A stretch of DNA of 64,000 nt from Roseovarius sp. 217 (GCF_000152845.1 NZ_CH902584.1:1474478-1538477); one strand, 5' to 3'; positions 17,800 to 28,017 are shown, counted from the first letter of the stretch. Numbers and translations are program-made. Notes: generated from the letters alone by a model not told the origin.

Positions 17800-17872
17800 G
17801 GCCCATCCAGAGTTGTTGCCTGCCTCATTCGGTGTTACCTGCCTTCCACCCGTCACGCAACGCATGGGCATG

Positions 17873-18970
17873 ATGACAGAGCCTTTGATCCTCCTCGGAC
17901 TTGAGAGCAGCTGCGACGATACCGCCGCCGCTCTGCTGCGTATTGACCCCGATGGCGTGCCCGCAATCCTGTCTTCGGTGGTGCATGGCCAAACCGCGCT
18001 CCATGCCGATTTCGGCGGTGTCGTGCCCGAAATCGCCGCCCGCGCCCATGCCGAGAAACTCGATATTTGCGTGCGCGAGGCGTTGGCACAGGCGCATCTG
18101 ACACTGCGCGATGTGCAGGCCGTCGCCGTCACCTCTGGTCCGGGCCTCATTGGCGGGGTGATCGCCGGTGTCATGTGCGCCAAGGGCATCGCGGCGGGCG
18201 CAGGCATTCCCTTGATCGGCGTCAATCACCTTGCGGGCCATGCGCTAACCCCGCGTCTCACGCATGGCGTGACCTATCCCTACCTCATGCTGCTTGTGTC
18301 GGGTGGGCATTGCCAGTTCCTGATCGTGCGCGGCGCGGATGATTTCACCCGTCTCGGCGGCACCATTGACGACGCCCCCGGCGAGGCCTTCGACAAGACG
18401 GCGCGCCTCTTGGGCCTGCCTCAGCCCGGTGGCCCGCACGTCGAGCGCGAGGCGACCCAAGGTGATCCCACCCGCTTCCGCTTTCCCCGGCCGCTTCTGG
18501 ACCGTCCCGGCTGCGACATGTCCTTTTCCGGCCTGAAAACCGCGCTCCTGCGCGCCCGCGATGAAGTCGTGGCCGAGAAATCCGGCCTGACACGTCAGGA
18601 CCGCGCCGATCTCTGCGCCGGGTTTCAGGCCGCCGTGCGCGACGTGCTGGCCGAAAAGACCCGCCGCGCGCTGACGATTTATCTCGCCGATAGCCCAGAG
18701 CATCCGGTCATCGCCGTCGCCGGGGGTGTCGCCGCAAATACCGCCATTCGCGCCAGGTTAGAGACTGGTGCCGCCGAACTGGGCGTGACCTTTGTCGCGC
18801 CCCCGCTGGCGCTCTGCACCGACAATGCCGCGATGATCGCCTATGCCGGGGCCGAGCTTTACGCACTTGGCCGCCGTCATGACATGACCCTTGCCGCCCG
18901 CCCGCGCTGGCCCTTGGATCACACCAGCCCTGCCATGCTGGGAAGCGGCAAAAAGGGAGCCAAGGCATGA
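17873..18970 (+). CDS. tsaD: tRNA N6-adenosine threonylcarbamoyltransferase
   Basis: 365 residues. TsaD transfers the threonylcarbamoyl group to A37 of ANN-decoding tRNAs. Motifs include [41 protein letters not shown] (metal-binding His pair) and [14 protein letters not shown]. Starts at 17864, 17870 and 17873 are all possible (MGMMTEPL); 17873 is chosen by comparison with family starts. A long upstream extension to 17630 is a shadow of hemD. It overlaps gpsA by 4 bp (ATGA), so the two are translationally coupled. Confidence 0.93.
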   Translation: MTEPLILLGLESSCDDTAAALLRIDPDGVPAILSSVVHGQTALHADFGGVVPEIAARAHAEKLDICVREALAQAHLTLRDVQAVAVTSGPGLIGGVIAGVMCAKGIAAGAGIPLIGVNHLAGHALTPRLTHGVTYPYLMLLVSGGHCQFLIVRGADDFTRLGGTIDDAPGEAFDKTARLLGLPQPGGPHVEREATQGDPTRFRFPRPLLDRPGCDMSFSGLKTALLRARDEVVAEKSGLTRQDRADLCAGFQAAVRDVLAEKTRRALTIYLADSPEHPVIAVAGGVAANTAIRARLETGAAELGVTFVAPPLALCTDNAAMIAYAGAELYALGRRHDMTLAARPRWPLDHTSPAMLGSGKKGAKA

Positions 18971-19923
18971 TCCTCATCTGTGGCGCAGGCGCATTCGGCA
19001 CGGCCCTCGCCGTGACATTGGCGCAAAACGGCCCCGTCACCCTCTGGGCGCGCGACGCAGATCACGCGGCAGAGATGCAGGCCACCCGCCAGAACGCCAG
19101 ACGCCTGCCAGACATTCCCCTGCCAGACAATGTGACCGTGATCACGGGCCCATTGCCGGGCGGCACATCGCCCTGCCTGCTTGCCGTGCCGATGCAGACG
19201 CTTGGCGCGTTCCTGTCCGCGCATCACAGCGCGTTGGCCATCCGCCCTCTCGTCGCCTGCTGCAAGGGCATGGACCTTGCCACGGGCCTCGGCCCCACCT
19301 CGCTCATCGCGCAAGCCTGCCCCGATGCGACGCCCGCCATCCTGACCGGCCCCAGCTTTGCCCGCGACATCGCGCTTGGCCTGCCCACCGCCCTCACGCT
19401 GGCCTGTGCCGATGACAGCACCGGCCACTCCCTGCAACGTGCCCTGACCACACCAACCCTAAGGCTCTACCGCACCACCGACACCATCGGCGCTGACCTT
19501 GGTGGCGCGCTCAAGAACGTGATCGCCATCGCTTGCGGCGCGGTCATGGGCGCCGGTCTGGGTGAGAGCGCCCGCGCGGCGCTGATGACCCGTGGCTTTG
19601 CCGAAATGAACCGCCTCGCACGCGCGCTTGGTGCCGAGCCTCAGACTCTCGCCGGCCTCTCCGGCTTTGGTGATCTGGCGCTGACCTGCACCTCTGCCCA
19701 ATCCCGCAACTACCGCTATGGCCAGAGCATCGGAGACGGCACGGAGTTCGACCCCTCGATCACCGTCGAAGGCGCGGCAACCGCCCGCGCCGTCCTCCAG
19801 CGCGCCCGGTCCCTTCATCTCGATATGCCCATCACCCATGCCGTCACCGCGCTCGTCACAGGCGAATTGCGCGTGACGCAGGCGATGGATATGCTGCTGT
19901 CACGCCCCTTAAAGGAAGAATGA
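18967..19923 (+). CDS. gpsA: Glycerol-3-phosphate dehydrogenase [NAD(P)+]
   Basis: 318 residues. It reduces dihydroxyacetone phosphate to sn-glycerol 3-phosphate for phospholipid synthesis. The Rossmann motif [14 protein letters not shown] is at the N-terminus. The catalytic-helix segment [32 protein letters not shown] and the [11 protein letters not shown] motif are present. It overlaps tsaD at its start and the YciI-like gene at its stop (ATGATG), in one operon. Confidence 0.95.
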   Translation: MILICGAGAFGTALAVTLAQNGPVTLWARDADHAAEMQATRQNARRLPDIPLPDNVTVITGPLPGGTSPCLLAVPMQTLGAFLSAHHSALAIRPLVACCKGMDLATGLGPTSLIAQACPDATPAILTGPSFARDIALGLPTALTLACADDSTGHSLQRALTTPTLRLYRTTDTIGADLGGALKNVIAIACGAVMGAGLGESARAALMTRGFAEMNRLARALGAEPQTLAGLSGFGDLALTCTSAQSRNYRYGQSIGDGTEFDPSITVEGAATARAVLQRARSLHLDMPITHAVTALVTGELRVTQAMDMLLSRPLKEE

Positions 19924-20192
19924 TGCTTATTGCCCTCATAGCCCGCGACAAACCCGGTGCCCTGCAAACCCGCCTCGACACCCGCGACGCGCATGTCGCC
20001 TATCTCAAAGAGACCGACGTTGTGTCTCAGGCCGGTCCCCTGCTCGATGACGCAGGCCAGATGATCGGCTCGCTCGTGATCCTCGACGTGGCCGATATGC
20101 AGGCCGCGCAGGATTGGGCGGCGGGCGACCCCTATGCCAAGGCCGGGCTCTTCGCCAATGTCGAGTTGATCCCGTGGAAAAAGGTGATCTGA
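19923..20192 (+). CDS. YciI-like domain protein
   Basis: 89 residues. [29 protein letters not shown] and GSLVILDVADMQAAQDWAAGDPYAKAGLF match the YciI dimeric alpha-beta barrel family; the His and Asp typical of the fold are present (DAHVAYL, DPYA). The function in this family is undetermined. ATG 19923 has AAAGGAAG at a good distance; the ATG 3 bp earlier is too close. It follows gpsA and overlaps the EVE-domain gene. Confidence 0.82.
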   Translation: MLIALIARDKPGALQTRLDTRDAHVAYLKETDVVSQAGPLLDDAGQMIGSLVILDVADMQAAQDWAAGDPYAKAGLFANVELIPWKKVI

Positions 20193-20611
20193 TGCAGTAT
20201 TGGCTGTTTAAATCCGAACCCTCCACCTGGGGCTGGCAGGACCAGTTGGCCAAGGGCGACGCGGGCGAGGAATGGGACGGCGTGCGCAACTATCAGGCCC
20301 GCAATTTCATGCGCGACATGGCGATTGGGGATCGCGGCTTCTTCTATCACAGCCAGACAGAAAAGGCCGTGGTCGGGATCGTTGAGGTGATCGCCACGGC
20401 GCATCCCGACAGCAAATCCGACGATCCCCGATGGGAATGCGTGGACATCAAGGCGATTGAGACGGCCAGGACACCCGTCACGCTCGACACGATCAAATCC
20501 GACCCGCGCCTTGCCGAAATGATCCTCGTGAAAAACTCCCGCCTCTCGGTGCAGCCGGTCACCGCCGAGCAATGGCGCATCATCTGCGATATGGCGGGAT
20601 TGAAGGTGTAA
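20192..20611 (+). CDS. EVE-domain protein
   Basis: 139 residues. YWLFKSEPSTWGWQDQ opens the EVE (PUA-like) fold. WDGVRNYQARNFMRDMAIGDRGFFYHSQTE is the characteristic core and WECVDIKAI the third strand. These single-domain proteins bind modified bases such as 5-methyl or hydroxymethyl cytosine in some cases, as family knowledge; here the ligand is unknown. The start overlaps the YciI gene stop. It is the last gene of the tsaD operon. Confidence 0.88.
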   Translation: MQYWLFKSEPSTWGWQDQLAKGDAGEEWDGVRNYQARNFMRDMAIGDRGFFYHSQTEKAVVGIVEVIATAHPDSKSDDPRWECVDIKAIETARTPVTLDTIKSDPRLAEMILVKNSRLSVQPVTAEQWRIICDMAGLKV

Positions 20612-21068
20612 GAGGGCTGGGGCGGGCCTGTTGCTGACATCCGCCCAATCCCCAAAGCGCGGAATCAAGGCGCGTAGCGCCGCCGCGCGATCGCTGGGCC
20701 GTCCCGCGGCCTAGCGATTTTGAGGCGTCGCGCAACTCATTGAAGTCATACGGAGTTTTCGGGTATAAAGTGGCAAATTCTGCCGTTGCATCGCTAGTCC
20801 CCGGCCCAGCGACCGCGCGGCTTATCACCATGGTCAATGTCAGCTCACGCCCAAAACCATCCCCGCACGCATCGAAACCAAAAACCCAAACGGAGGATGC
20901 CAGCAGATGCCGACACCCTCCGTCCCCCACGTGCTCCCTACGCACCACACGTGTAACTTGATCAGGTCTCGGCCATACTGGCCCGAATACATCCACCCTA
21001 CGACAAATGCGCGGCCCCGCCAAATGGCGAATGCCGCGCATTCATTTCAATTTAAGGACAGGCCGCGC
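20612..21068. other. 457-bp gap with an inverted repeat pair and a probable terminator
   Basis: No gene supported. A 20-bp inverted repeat with one mismatch pairs 20682-20701 (GCCGCGCGATCGCTGGGCCG) with 20802-20821, enclosing 100 bp. It may be a small mobile-element remnant. Further on, the 9-bp stem ATGCGCGGC/GCCGCGCAT (21007-21015, 21033-21041) probably ends the ectoine operon transcript on the minus strand, although its T-tract is short. Confidence 0.5.
21007..21041 (-). terminator. Probable terminator of the ectoine operon
   Basis: Perfect 9-bp stem ATGCGCGGC (21007-21015) with GCCGCGCAT (21033-21041), loop 17 bp. It lies 28 bp beyond the ask stop and is followed on the minus strand by TTTGTCG, a weak T-tract. 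It could also be a binding dyad. Confidence 0.5.
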
Positions 21069-22505
21069 TCAGGCGGCCTTGCTAGGGACCTGCGCCCCCT
21101 CGCCTTCGATCAAGGACCGATGCAGCGCGGTAATCCCCGCCTCCATATCCTTGGACCCAAGGACAAACTGCACATCCACACTGCGCGGCGTCTGATGCGC
21201 GGCAATCACCTCGATCCCGGCCTCTTCCAATGCCGCAAGACCCCGGCTCAGCACCCGCAAACCGCTGAGGTCGCGCCCGATGGGCGACACCACTGACAGC
21301 GTCCGCGCCGAAACTTCAGCCGAGGGATAGATCTCTTCCAGATCGCGCGCCACGCGCCGCACCACCTTGAGCGAGGCATGCACATAATGCGTGATCGTAT
21401 TGGCGTTGGATGTCTTGGACACGATCCAGACATTATGTCGCTTGAGCGCCTCCAGAATGGCTGCATCATAGCCTTTGACACCCACCATATCCTGCTCAAA
21501 GAGTTCCAGCGCCACGACCTTCAATCCGGTCACGATTTCAACACTCGGGGCATCGGTCGGCTGATCGTCGATCAATGTCCCGGGATCGCCCGGATCAAAC
21601 GCATTCGTCACCCGCAGGGCCACATCCGCCTGCCGCAGCGTCTTGGCCGCCTTGGGATGGATCGCCTCCATCCCGAGGTTCGACAGCTGATCGGCAACAT
21701 CATAATTGGTGTGACCCAGCTTGCGCACAGCACCCTCGCCCACCAGCTTGGGGTCCGCCGAGGACAGGTGGAATTCCTTGTGGATGATCGCCTCTTTCGC
21801 CCCCGTATGGGCGGCGATCGTGGCGAATGTCACCTCGGAATACCCCCGGTCAAACTCGCGCATCAGCCCTTCGGTGCATTGCGCATAGCCTGTGACAATC
21901 GGCATCTCGCTGCTCAGATCCACATCCGACAGCCCCGCCGCGATCCGCTCGATCAGGCTATGCTCGCTCTCATCGCGCCAACCGCTCAGGTCGATGAACC
22001 GCGCATTCACCCCCGCCCGCTGCAACAGGAGCGTGGTGACGAATGCCGAATGCGACTCGCCCAGACCAGACAGCAGCTCCCGAATGACCAGCATGTGATC
22101 GCTCAGGCGGAAATGCCCATAGGAGCACAGCCGTTGCAGATCAAACAGGCACGACCGCGCCCCCTCGATCCGCTCACGGACAAACTCATCCGCCATGCTG
22201 CGGTCGCCGGGATGCTCCAGAATCGCACCATGCGCCTCGCGCATCGCACGCCCCACCTCTGTCAGCGCATCGAGCCAGCCGTGATCGTCATCGTCATTGG
22301 CAAAGAGCGCATAGACCCCCGGCGTGCCGGATTTCTTATGCTCCAACAGCTTGTTGGTGATCCCGCCAAAGGCGGAGACCACAAAGATCCGATGATAGAG
22401 CGCGGCACCCGTCCGGTCGCCGACAAAGAGCGTGTCGAGCAACTCGCCCACACGGCTCATGGATGTGCCGCCGATCTTCTCGACGGTATGATCTGGAAAT
22501 GTCAT
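21069..22505 (-). CDS. ask: Ectoine-cluster aspartate kinase (Ask_ect)
   Basis: 478 residues. It phosphorylates L-aspartate, the first step to aspartate semialdehyde for ectoine. The N-terminal kinase signature VEKIGGTSMSRVGELLD is near residue 10. The C-terminal half carries ACT-like segments (ASLKVVRRVARDLEEI, GLRVLSRGLAALEEAGIEVIAAHQ). A dedicated kinase with reduced feedback inhibition is typical of these clusters. It is the last gene in ectA-ectB-ectC-ask, 35 bp after ectC. The ATG at 22505 gives MTFPDHTVEKIGG, as in known members. Confidence 0.93.
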   Translation of the reverse strand: MTFPDHTVEKIGGTSMSRVGELLDTLFVGDRTGAALYHRIFVVSAFGGITNKLLEHKKSGTPGVYALFANDDDDHGWLDALTEVGRAMREAHGAILEHPGDRSMADEFVRERIEGARSCLFDLQRLCSYGHFRLSDHMLVIRELLSGLGESHSAFVTTLLLQRAGVNARFIDLSGWRDESEHSLIERIAAGLSDVDLSSEMPIVTGYAQCTEGLMREFDRGYSEVTFATIAAHTGAKEAIIHKEFHLSSADPKLVGEGAVRKLGHTNYDVADQLSNLGMEAIHPKAAKTLRQADVALRVTNAFDPGDPGTLIDDQPTDAPSVEIVTGLKVVALELFEQDMVGVKGYDAAILEALKRHNVWIVSKTSNANTITHYVHASLKVVRRVARDLEEIYPSAEVSARTLSVVSPIGRDLSGLRVLSRGLAALEEAGIEVIAAHQTPRSVDVQFVLGSKDMEAGITALHRSLIEGEGAQVPSKAA

Positions 22506-22540
22506 AGTCCCTTATCCGGGCTAGGGCCCGAACCCTTTTG

Positions 22541-22933
22541 TCAGGCGCTTTCCAGCGCATAAGAGCCATCCGCCTGATGCACTTCCTTGCCGGTCACCGG
22601 CGGGTTAAAGCAGCAGGCCATGACCAGTTCTTCTTCTGCGCGCAGAATGTGGCGATCATGCTTGTCGAGCGCATACATCACACCGGGCTTGATCTCATGC
22701 GTCTCGCCCGTGGCGATATCGGTGATCGAGCCTTTGCCCTGCATGCAATAGACGCTCTCAAAGTGGTTCTTGTATTCGAACGTATGCTCCGACCCCGGCT
22801 CCAGAAACGTGATGTGGAACGAAAACCCCATCCCGTCATCGGCCAGCAGCATCCGCACACTCGACCACTGCGCGTCCGACACGACGCGGCTTCGTTCTTC
22901 CTCGATGATCTTGTTGAAGTCTCTGACAATCAT
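22541..22933 (-). CDS. ectC: L-ectoine synthase
   Basis: 130 residues, the normal length. It cyclises N-gamma-acetyl-diaminobutyrate to ectoine. A cupin barrel is visible: [38 protein letters not shown]. The iron ligands known in the family map to Glu59, Tyr87 and His95. It begins 5 bp after ectB. Confidence 0.97.
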   Translation of the reverse strand: MIVRDFNKIIEEERSRVVSDAQWSSVRMLLADDGMGFSFHITFLEPGSEHTFEYKNHFESVYCMQGKGSITDIATGETHEIKPGVMYALDKHDRHILRAEEELVMACCFNPPVTGKEVHQADGSYALESA

Positions 22934-22938
22934 TCTTG

Positions 22939-24231
22939 TTACTCCGCAGCAAGTTTATGGGTTTGAGTGACTTCGCGCGCGGCCTCGAACAGAATATCGA
23001 GCCCCTTGCGAAAGCTTGTCTCGGGGATGGTCAACGGGGCCAGAACCTTGACCACCTCATCATGCGCACCCGATGTCTCGATGATAAGCCCCTTTTCAAA
23101 GGCGCGCGCACAAATCGCAGAGGCCAGGTCGCCTCGGCCAACATCGACCCCCTGCATCATGCCCCGCCCCTTGAGGCGCGCGCCGGGGATCGCATCCGCG
23201 ATCCGCTCCAGCCCATCGCGCAGAATCTCGGCTTTCGTGGCGATAGATTTCTGGAACGCATCATCCGTCCAGAACTTCTCAAGCGCCACACGCGCGGTGA
23301 CAAAGGCATGGGTATTGCCCCGGAACGTCCCGTTATGCTCTGCCGGTCCCCAGATATCATGCTCCGGTTTGATCAAGAGCGCTGCAAAGGGCAGGCCCAT
23401 GCCGGAAAAGCTTTTGGCCATCGGAATGAGATCCGGCTCAATGCTCATCGTCTCAAAGCTAAAGAAGCTGCCCGTGCGCCCACAGCCCGCCTGAATGTCA
23501 TCGGCAATCAGCAGCGCGCCATGCTCTTTCGCCAGCCGCGCAACACCTTGCATAAACGCGGTGGAGGCCGCATTCAGCCCGCCTTCGCCCTGCACCGGCT
23601 CGATGATGAACGCCGCCGGCGCATCAACACCGCTTGACGGGTTGTTCAGCATTTCCTCGATGATCCTGAGGCTGTCCACGCCCTCGCCGAACGCACCCTC
23701 ATAGGGCATATGCGCCACATCGCTAAAGGATACTGCACCCGCGCCCGCGCGCTTGCCCGCATTCCCTGTGGCAGCCAGCGCGCCCATGGTCATGCCATGA
23801 AATCCGTTGGTAAAGGCGATGATATTGCGCCGCCCCGTGACCTTGCGTGCCAGCTTCATTGCGGCCTCGACCGCGTTGGTGCCGGTGGGGCCGGTCATCA
23901 TCACCTTATAATCCATCCCACGCGGCGTCAGGATGATATCCTCGAACGCCCGCAGAAAATCCGCTTTGGCATCAGAGTGCATATCCAGACCATGGGTGAT
24001 CCCATCGGCGGTGATATGCGCGATCAACGCGGATTGCATATCGGGGTCATTGTGGCCGTAGTTGAGCGAGGAACAGCCCGCCAGAAAGTCGATATAGGTC
24101 CGACCCTCGGCGTCGGTCAGCTCCGCCCCCTTCGCCTTGACGAACGACTTGGGGAAGCTGCGGCAATAGCTGCGCGCCTCTGATTCACGGCGTTCAAAAA
24201 TAGCAAGATCGGCTGACATGTCAGTCGTCAT
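22939..24231 (-). CDS. ectB: L-2,4-diaminobutyrate--2-oxoglutarate transaminase
   Basis: 430 residues. It transfers an amino group from glutamate to aspartate semialdehyde. Class-III aminotransferase motifs include [20 protein letters not shown] and the PLP lysine in [21 protein letters not shown] and [12 protein letters not shown] are also visible. ATG 24231 has AAGGAA seven bases upstream; the frame's earlier ATG at 24246 lies inside that Shine-Dalgarno region. It starts 50 bp after ectA. Confidence 0.96.
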   Translation of the reverse strand: MTTDMSADLAIFERRESEARSYCRSFPKSFVKAKGAELTDAEGRTYIDFLAGCSSLNYGHNDPDMQSALIAHITADGITHGLDMHSDAKADFLRAFEDIILTPRGMDYKVMMTGPTGTNAVEAAMKLARKVTGRRNIIAFTNGFHGMTMGALAATGNAGKRAGAGAVSFSDVAHMPYEGAFGEGVDSLRIIEEMLNNPSSGVDAPAAFIIEPVQGEGGLNAASTAFMQGVARLAKEHGALLIADDIQAGCGRTGSFFSFETMSIEPDLIPMAKSFSGMGLPFAALLIKPEHDIWGPAEHNGTFRGNTHAFVTARVALEKFWTDDAFQKSIATKAEILRDGLERIADAIPGARLKGRGMMQGVDVGRGDLASAICARAFEKGLIIETSGAHDEVVKVLAPLTIPETSFRKGLDILFEAAREVTQTHKLAAE

Positions 24232-24281
24232 AACGTGTTCCTTCATGTGATTGGGAGAGAGGGCGGGCAGGGGGCCTGTGA

Positions 24282-24812
24282 TCAGGCCGCCTTCTTCATC
24301 CGCTCTTTCATGGCAATGGTGACCATGTATTCGGTGTCGTGCAGATCGTTGAAATGCAGCGACTTGGAGAAATACGGCGTGCTCGACAGCTCACCGTCGT
24401 TGAGATTGGTAAACTTGCGGAACAGCGCCCAGCTTGCACCGTTGTCGCGCGTGATCGTGGTCTGCACCCGGCTCACGCCCTTGCAATTCTCGCGCGATAG
24501 AAGGCCACGCAGCATCAGCGTGCCAAGGCCGGTGCCCCGCGCCTTTTCCGATACGGCAACCTGCCAGACAAACAACGTCTCGGGGTCATCCGGCAGGATA
24601 TAGGCCGACACCCAGCCAACAACGTCACCGTTCAACTCGGCCACAATGCAGGTGTCACGGAAATGATCGCATTGGATCAGATTGCAATACATCGAATTCT
24701 CATCGAGCGGCTTGCAGGCCTGAATCAGCTCCCAAATCGCTGCGCCATCCTCTGACGAGGGCTTGCGCAGGGTTGGCATGGCTTTCCGAAACATTTCCAT
24801 TGCATGTCGCAT
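24282..24812 (-). CDS. ectA: L-2,4-diaminobutyrate acetyltransferase
   Basis: 176 residues, GNAT fold. It makes N-gamma-acetyl-diaminobutyrate from diaminobutyrate and acetyl-CoA. The acetyl-CoA loop is ARGTGLGTLML and the substrate region contains CKPLDENSMYCNLIQCDHF, typical of EctA. AGAGAGG lies 10 bp before the ATG at 24812; ATG 24800 is an alternative. First gene of the ectoine operon, divergent from a MarR regulator. Confidence 0.95.
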   Translation of the reverse strand: MRHAMEMFRKAMPTLRKPSSEDGAAIWELIQACKPLDENSMYCNLIQCDHFRDTCIVAELNGDVVGWVSAYILPDDPETLFVWQVAVSEKARGTGLGTLMLRGLLSRENCKGVSRVQTTITRDNGASWALFRKFTNLNDGELSSTPYFSKSLHFNDLHDTEYMVTIAMKERMKKAA

Positions 24813-24842
24813 GGGTGCGTGACCTCTCTATTTGCTTCGTGT

Positions 24843-24972
24843 AACTAAATATATCATCGAAGCTTAGAAATCAACCTTCGGAGTCATTTTAACGTGCTGA
24901 GCGCGGTTTTACCAAGAAAGCCCTTATTTTTCTACACAAAATACCCTATATATTTATTTAGCAAACTAAATA
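24843..24972. promoter_or_regulatory. AT-rich ectA/marR intergenic region with candidate operator
   Basis: The divergent gap is markedly AT-rich. It has the perfect dyad ATTTAG-N4-CTAAAT (24956-24971) and the 9-bp direct repeat AACTAAATA at 24843-24851 and 24964-24972. The dyad lies close to the regulator start. A MarR protein binding here could repress both genes, as described for EctR. Confidence 0.5.
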
Positions 24973-25048
24973 ATTTTTCTTAGGAGGAATGAAATTGCAA
25001 TTGAGCGACAGCTTTGCAACCATTACAGCCATCACAAGAGGGGCCCGC

Positions 25049-25525
25049 ATGGACCGCACAGACCAAAGCCTGATCGCCCTGCGTCGCATTTTGCGCGCGA
25101 CCGAAATCTATGGGCGTAAACTTGCCACCGCTGCCGGGCTGACAGCGGTGCAATTCCGTGTGCTTCAGATCGTTGCGGACCGAACCAGCTGCACCGCGAC
25201 CCAGATTGCCCAGCAGATGCGCGTGTCTCAGGCGACCATCACGGCCTTGGTGGATAAATTGGTGAAACACGGCGTGGTCACACGCGAAAAGTCTCAGACG
25301 GATCGCCGCCAGACCAATATCGTGATCACAGAGGCCGGGCGCGATACCATCCGGCGCGCCCCCGACGCCCTGCAACAGCGCTATGTGCGCAAGTTCGAGG
25401 CGCTCGAGGATTGGGAGCAGGCGCAGCTTGTGGCATCGCTTGAACGGGTCGCCACCCTGCTCGATGCCGAGGATATCGACGCGGCCCCGGTGCTCGATAC
25501 CAGCGACTTTCGGAACCATTCCTGA
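25049..25525 (+). CDS. ectR: MarR-family regulator beside ectA (EctR-like)
   Basis: 158 residues with the winged-helix core QFRVLQIVADRTSCTATQIAQQMRVSQATITALVDKLVKHGVVTREKSQTDRRQTNIVIT. The wing motif DRRQTNI is present. ATG 25049 has GAGGGG five bases upstream. An in-frame ATG 24989 sits only one base from AGGAGG, and TTG 24995 is spaced better, so a 20-residue-longer protein is possible. In other ectoine producers EctR represses ectABC; by position it is the regulator here, but whether salt is sensed cannot be seen. Confidence 0.85.
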   Translation: MDRTDQSLIALRRILRATEIYGRKLATAAGLTAVQFRVLQIVADRTSCTATQIAQQMRVSQATITALVDKLVKHGVVTREKSQTDRRQTNIVITEAGRDTIRRAPDALQQRYVRKFEALEDWEQAQLVASLERVATLLDAEDIDAAPVLDTSDFRNHS

Positions 25526-25528
25526 GCG

Positions 25529-25558
25529 ACAAACAAAAACACCCACCACATCGGCGGG
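25529..25558 (-). terminator. Intrinsic terminator after the DUF2853 gene
   Basis: On the minus strand, CCCGCC (25553-25558) pairs with GGTGGG (25542-25547) with one G-U pair and a 5-nt loop. TGTTTTTGTTTGTC follows. It lies 27 bp beyond the DUF2853 stop and close to the convergent marR stop. Confidence 0.7.
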
Positions 25559-25585
25559 CGCTTCTGTCAATGACGGGTCAAGGCC

Positions 25586-25927
25586 TCAGCGGTAGACCGA
25601 TTCCTTGCCGAAATGCTTGGTCAGCATGTAATAGACGACCGCGCGATATTTGTTGCGTTCGGATTTGCCATAGGTCTCGATCACCTGATTGATCGCATCC
25701 ATCAGCGCGGGGCTATCCGCCAACCCGAGTTTCTTGACGAGGAAATTCGTCTTGACCGTTTCCAATTCCGCCGGCTGGCCGCCCGCGACCGTCGAGGAAT
25801 CTGCGTTGTAAATCGCCGGACCGCAACCAATCGTTACCTTGGTCAGCAGGTCCATATCCGGTTCCATCCTGCACTTGTTACGCAGATCGTCGGCGTATTT
25901 TGCGATCAGGTCGTCACGCTTTCCCAT
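25586..25927 (-). CDS. DUF2853 family protein, function unknown
   Basis: 113 residues. KYADDLRNKCRMEPDMDLLTKVTIGCGPAIYN and KYRAVVYYMLTKHFGKESVY are the family's characteristic stretches. The protein is small and cytoplasmic, and its role is unknown. ATG 25927 has GGGAGA seven bases upstream; the frame's longer start at 25975 has none. It stands alone, followed by a clear terminator at 25529-25558. Confidence 0.82.
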   Translation of the reverse strand: MGKRDDLIAKYADDLRNKCRMEPDMDLLTKVTIGCGPAIYNADSSTVAGGQPAELETVKTNFLVKKLGLADSPALMDAINQVIETYGKSERNKYRAVVYYMLTKHFGKESVYR

Positions 25928-26097
25928 CAATTCTCTCCCTTTTTCCGGCGAATGACCGGCCCATCGTTTCACCAAGCCTCACAAATGACGCTCTCGGCAC
26001 GATAGCCGGGGTTATTAGCCATACAAAGGGAAATTTTCCTAAACGCTCCCCATGGGCGAGAACCCAACAGAATCCGCCGATGACAGTGGGCAAGGAT

Positions 26098-26592
26098 CTA
26101 GTTTAGCGCCACGCCCTGCTTGCGACCGTGATCGGTTTTCTTGTCGAACGTGACGTCGATGGCGTTGTACTTCTTGAGGATTGCGTCACCGCCGACACAG
26201 GCGGCGCGTTCAATCTCTTGGGCGGCCTCGATACCGTGACGGCCATGCTGGCGCTCATGCGCTGTGAGCGCGGCAAGCATGGTGTCGAACTTCTGGCGCA
26301 GATCAGCGGGCATTTTTTCCGGATTCTTGTGTTTCGGCAGGGTAATGTCCACCGTAACGCTGAGTTTGCAATCCCCGGTCCACCGCACATACCACTCCGT
26401 AAAGGCCCAATAGGTCTTGGGGCCTTTTTGATCCATTTCCTGTATCAAACCTTGGAGAGAGGTGGCCGATACCGCATAGGTCTTGATGGTTTCGGTTACT
26501 TTTGGTTTTGCCTGAGCAGGTGTTCCACCAGAAACCGCAAACATCAGACCAATGGCTAGGATCCCGACATTAAGAATACATTTCTTCAACAT
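26098..26592 (-). CDS. DUF922-type secreted protein with HExxH motif
   Basis: 164 residues. A signal peptide (KKCILNVGILAIGLMFAVSGGTPAQAK) precedes a domain with YWAFTEWYVRWTGDCKLSVTVDITLPK and the HExxH-type motif in LTAHERQHGRHGIEAAQEIE, as in the DUF922 group of predicted zinc peptidases. Cys residues in DCKLS and AACVGG may form a disulfide. GGAGACCG lies before the ATG at 26592. Proteolytic activity is not proven. It follows ahcY on the same strand by 27 bp. Confidence 0.8.
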   Translation of the reverse strand: MLKKCILNVGILAIGLMFAVSGGTPAQAKPKVTETIKTYAVSATSLQGLIQEMDQKGPKTYWAFTEWYVRWTGDCKLSVTVDITLPKHKNPEKMPADLRQKFDTMLAALTAHERQHGRHGIEAAQEIERAACVGGDAILKKYNAIDVTFDKKTDHGRKQGVALN

Positions 26593-26619
26593 CGGTCTCC
26601 TATCCAATTACCTAAATGC

Positions 26620-28008
26620 TCAATACCGATAATGCTCAGGCTTGAACGGACCATCGGTGCCAACACCGATATAATCCGCCTGATCCTGCCGCAATTGGGT
26701 CAGCTTGACCCCAATGCGATCAAGATGCAGCCGAGCAACTTTCTCGTCAAGATGTTTAGGCAGGACATACACCTCGTTGCCATATTGCTCGCCCTTGGTC
26801 CAAAGCTCGATCTGCGCCAGCACCTGATTGGTAAACGACGCGGACATCACGAACGAGGGGTGTCCGGTGGCATTGCCAAGGTTCAGCAGACGCCCTTCCG
26901 ACAGTAGAATGATCCGGTTGCCCGAGGGCATCTCGATCATGTCCACCTGTTCCTTGATATTGGTCCATTTATGGTTCTTCAGGCTTGCCACCTGAATTTC
27001 ATTGTCAAAATGGCCGATATTGCCAACGATCGCCATATCCTTCATCGCGCGCATATGCTCGATGCGGATCACGTCCTTGTTGCCGGTGGTGGTGATAAAG
27101 ATATCGGCGCTCCCGACCACATCTTCCAGCACGACCACTTCAAACCCGTCCATCGCCGCCTGCAGCGCGCAGATCGGATCGACTTCGGTCACTTTGACGC
27201 GCGCCCCGGCCCCGCTCAGGCTGGCCGCAGATCCCTTGCCCACGTCGCCATAGCCGCAGACCACGGCAACCTTGCCCGCCATCATCGTGTCGGTGGCGCG
27301 GCGGATACCGTCCACAAGGCTCTCTTTACAGCCATATTTGTTGTCAAACTTCGACTTGGTCACGGAATCGTTCACATTGATCGCCGGAAACGGCAACTGC
27401 CCCTTCTTATGCAGATCATAGAGACGATGCACGCCGGTCGTGGTTTCCTCGGACACGCCCTTGATCTGATCGCGCAGCTTGGTGAACCAACCGGGGCTGG
27501 CTTTCATGCGCTTGGCAATCTGCGCCTTGATCACCGCTTCCTCGTCCGAGGCGGGAACCGGGATGATGTCCTCACCGGCTTCGGCGCGCGCACCCAAGAG
27601 CACATAGAGCGTGGCATCGCCGCCATCGTCGAGGATCATGTTCGGGCCATCCTCGAACATGAAGGATTTGTCGAGATAATCCCAATGTTCCTCAAGGCTC
27701 TGCCCCTTGATCGCAAACACCGGGGTGCCGCCTGCGGCAATCGCCGCCGCCGCGTGATCCTGCGTGGAAAAGATGTTGCAGGACGCCCAACGCACATCAG
27801 CCCCCAGATCAACCAGCGTCTCGATCAACACTGCGGTCTGAATGGTCATGTGCAAAGAGCCCACGATCCGCGCACCCTTGAGCGGCTTGGCCTCGCCATA
27901 TTCCTTGCGCAGGGCCATCAGACCGGGCATTTCGGTTTCCGCAATATCCAGTTCCTTGCGCCCATATGCCGCGAGGTTGATGTCCTTGACGATGTAATCT
28001 TTTGCCAT
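26620..28008 (-). CDS. ahcY: Adenosylhomocysteinase
   Basis: 462 residues. It splits S-adenosylhomocysteine into adenosine and homocysteine, clearing the by-product of SAM-dependent methylations. [28 protein letters not shown] has the substrate lysine region. [18 protein letters not shown] is the NAD-binding glycine motif. [17 protein letters not shown] and the C-terminus FKPEHYRY are characteristic. ATG 28008 is chosen; the longer frame runs through the upstream gap. A hairpin overlapping its Shine-Dalgarno is listed separately. Confidence 0.97.
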   Translation of the reverse strand: MAKDYIVKDINLAAYGRKELDIAETEMPGLMALRKEYGEAKPLKGARIVGSLHMTIQTAVLIETLVDLGADVRWASCNIFSTQDHAAAAIAAGGTPVFAIKGQSLEEHWDYLDKSFMFEDGPNMILDDGGDATLYVLLGARAEAGEDIIPVPASDEEAVIKAQIAKRMKASPGWFTKLRDQIKGVSEETTTGVHRLYDLHKKGQLPFPAINVNDSVTKSKFDNKYGCKESLVDGIRRATDTMMAGKVAVVCGYGDVGKGSAASLSGAGARVKVTEVDPICALQAAMDGFEVVVLEDVVGSADIFITTTGNKDVIRIEHMRAMKDMAIVGNIGHFDNEIQVASLKNHKWTNIKEQVDMIEMPSGNRIILLSEGRLLNLGNATGHPSFVMSASFTNQVLAQIELWTKGEQYGNEVYVLPKHLDEKVARLHLDRIGVKLTQLRQDQADYIGVGTDGPFKPEHYRY

Positions 28009-28017
28009 CTGAAGTGG

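Noticed and set aside
17800..18225. N-terminal extension of hemD over tsaD
   Set aside because: Runs antisense to tsaD; the HemD family begins at [10 protein letters not shown].
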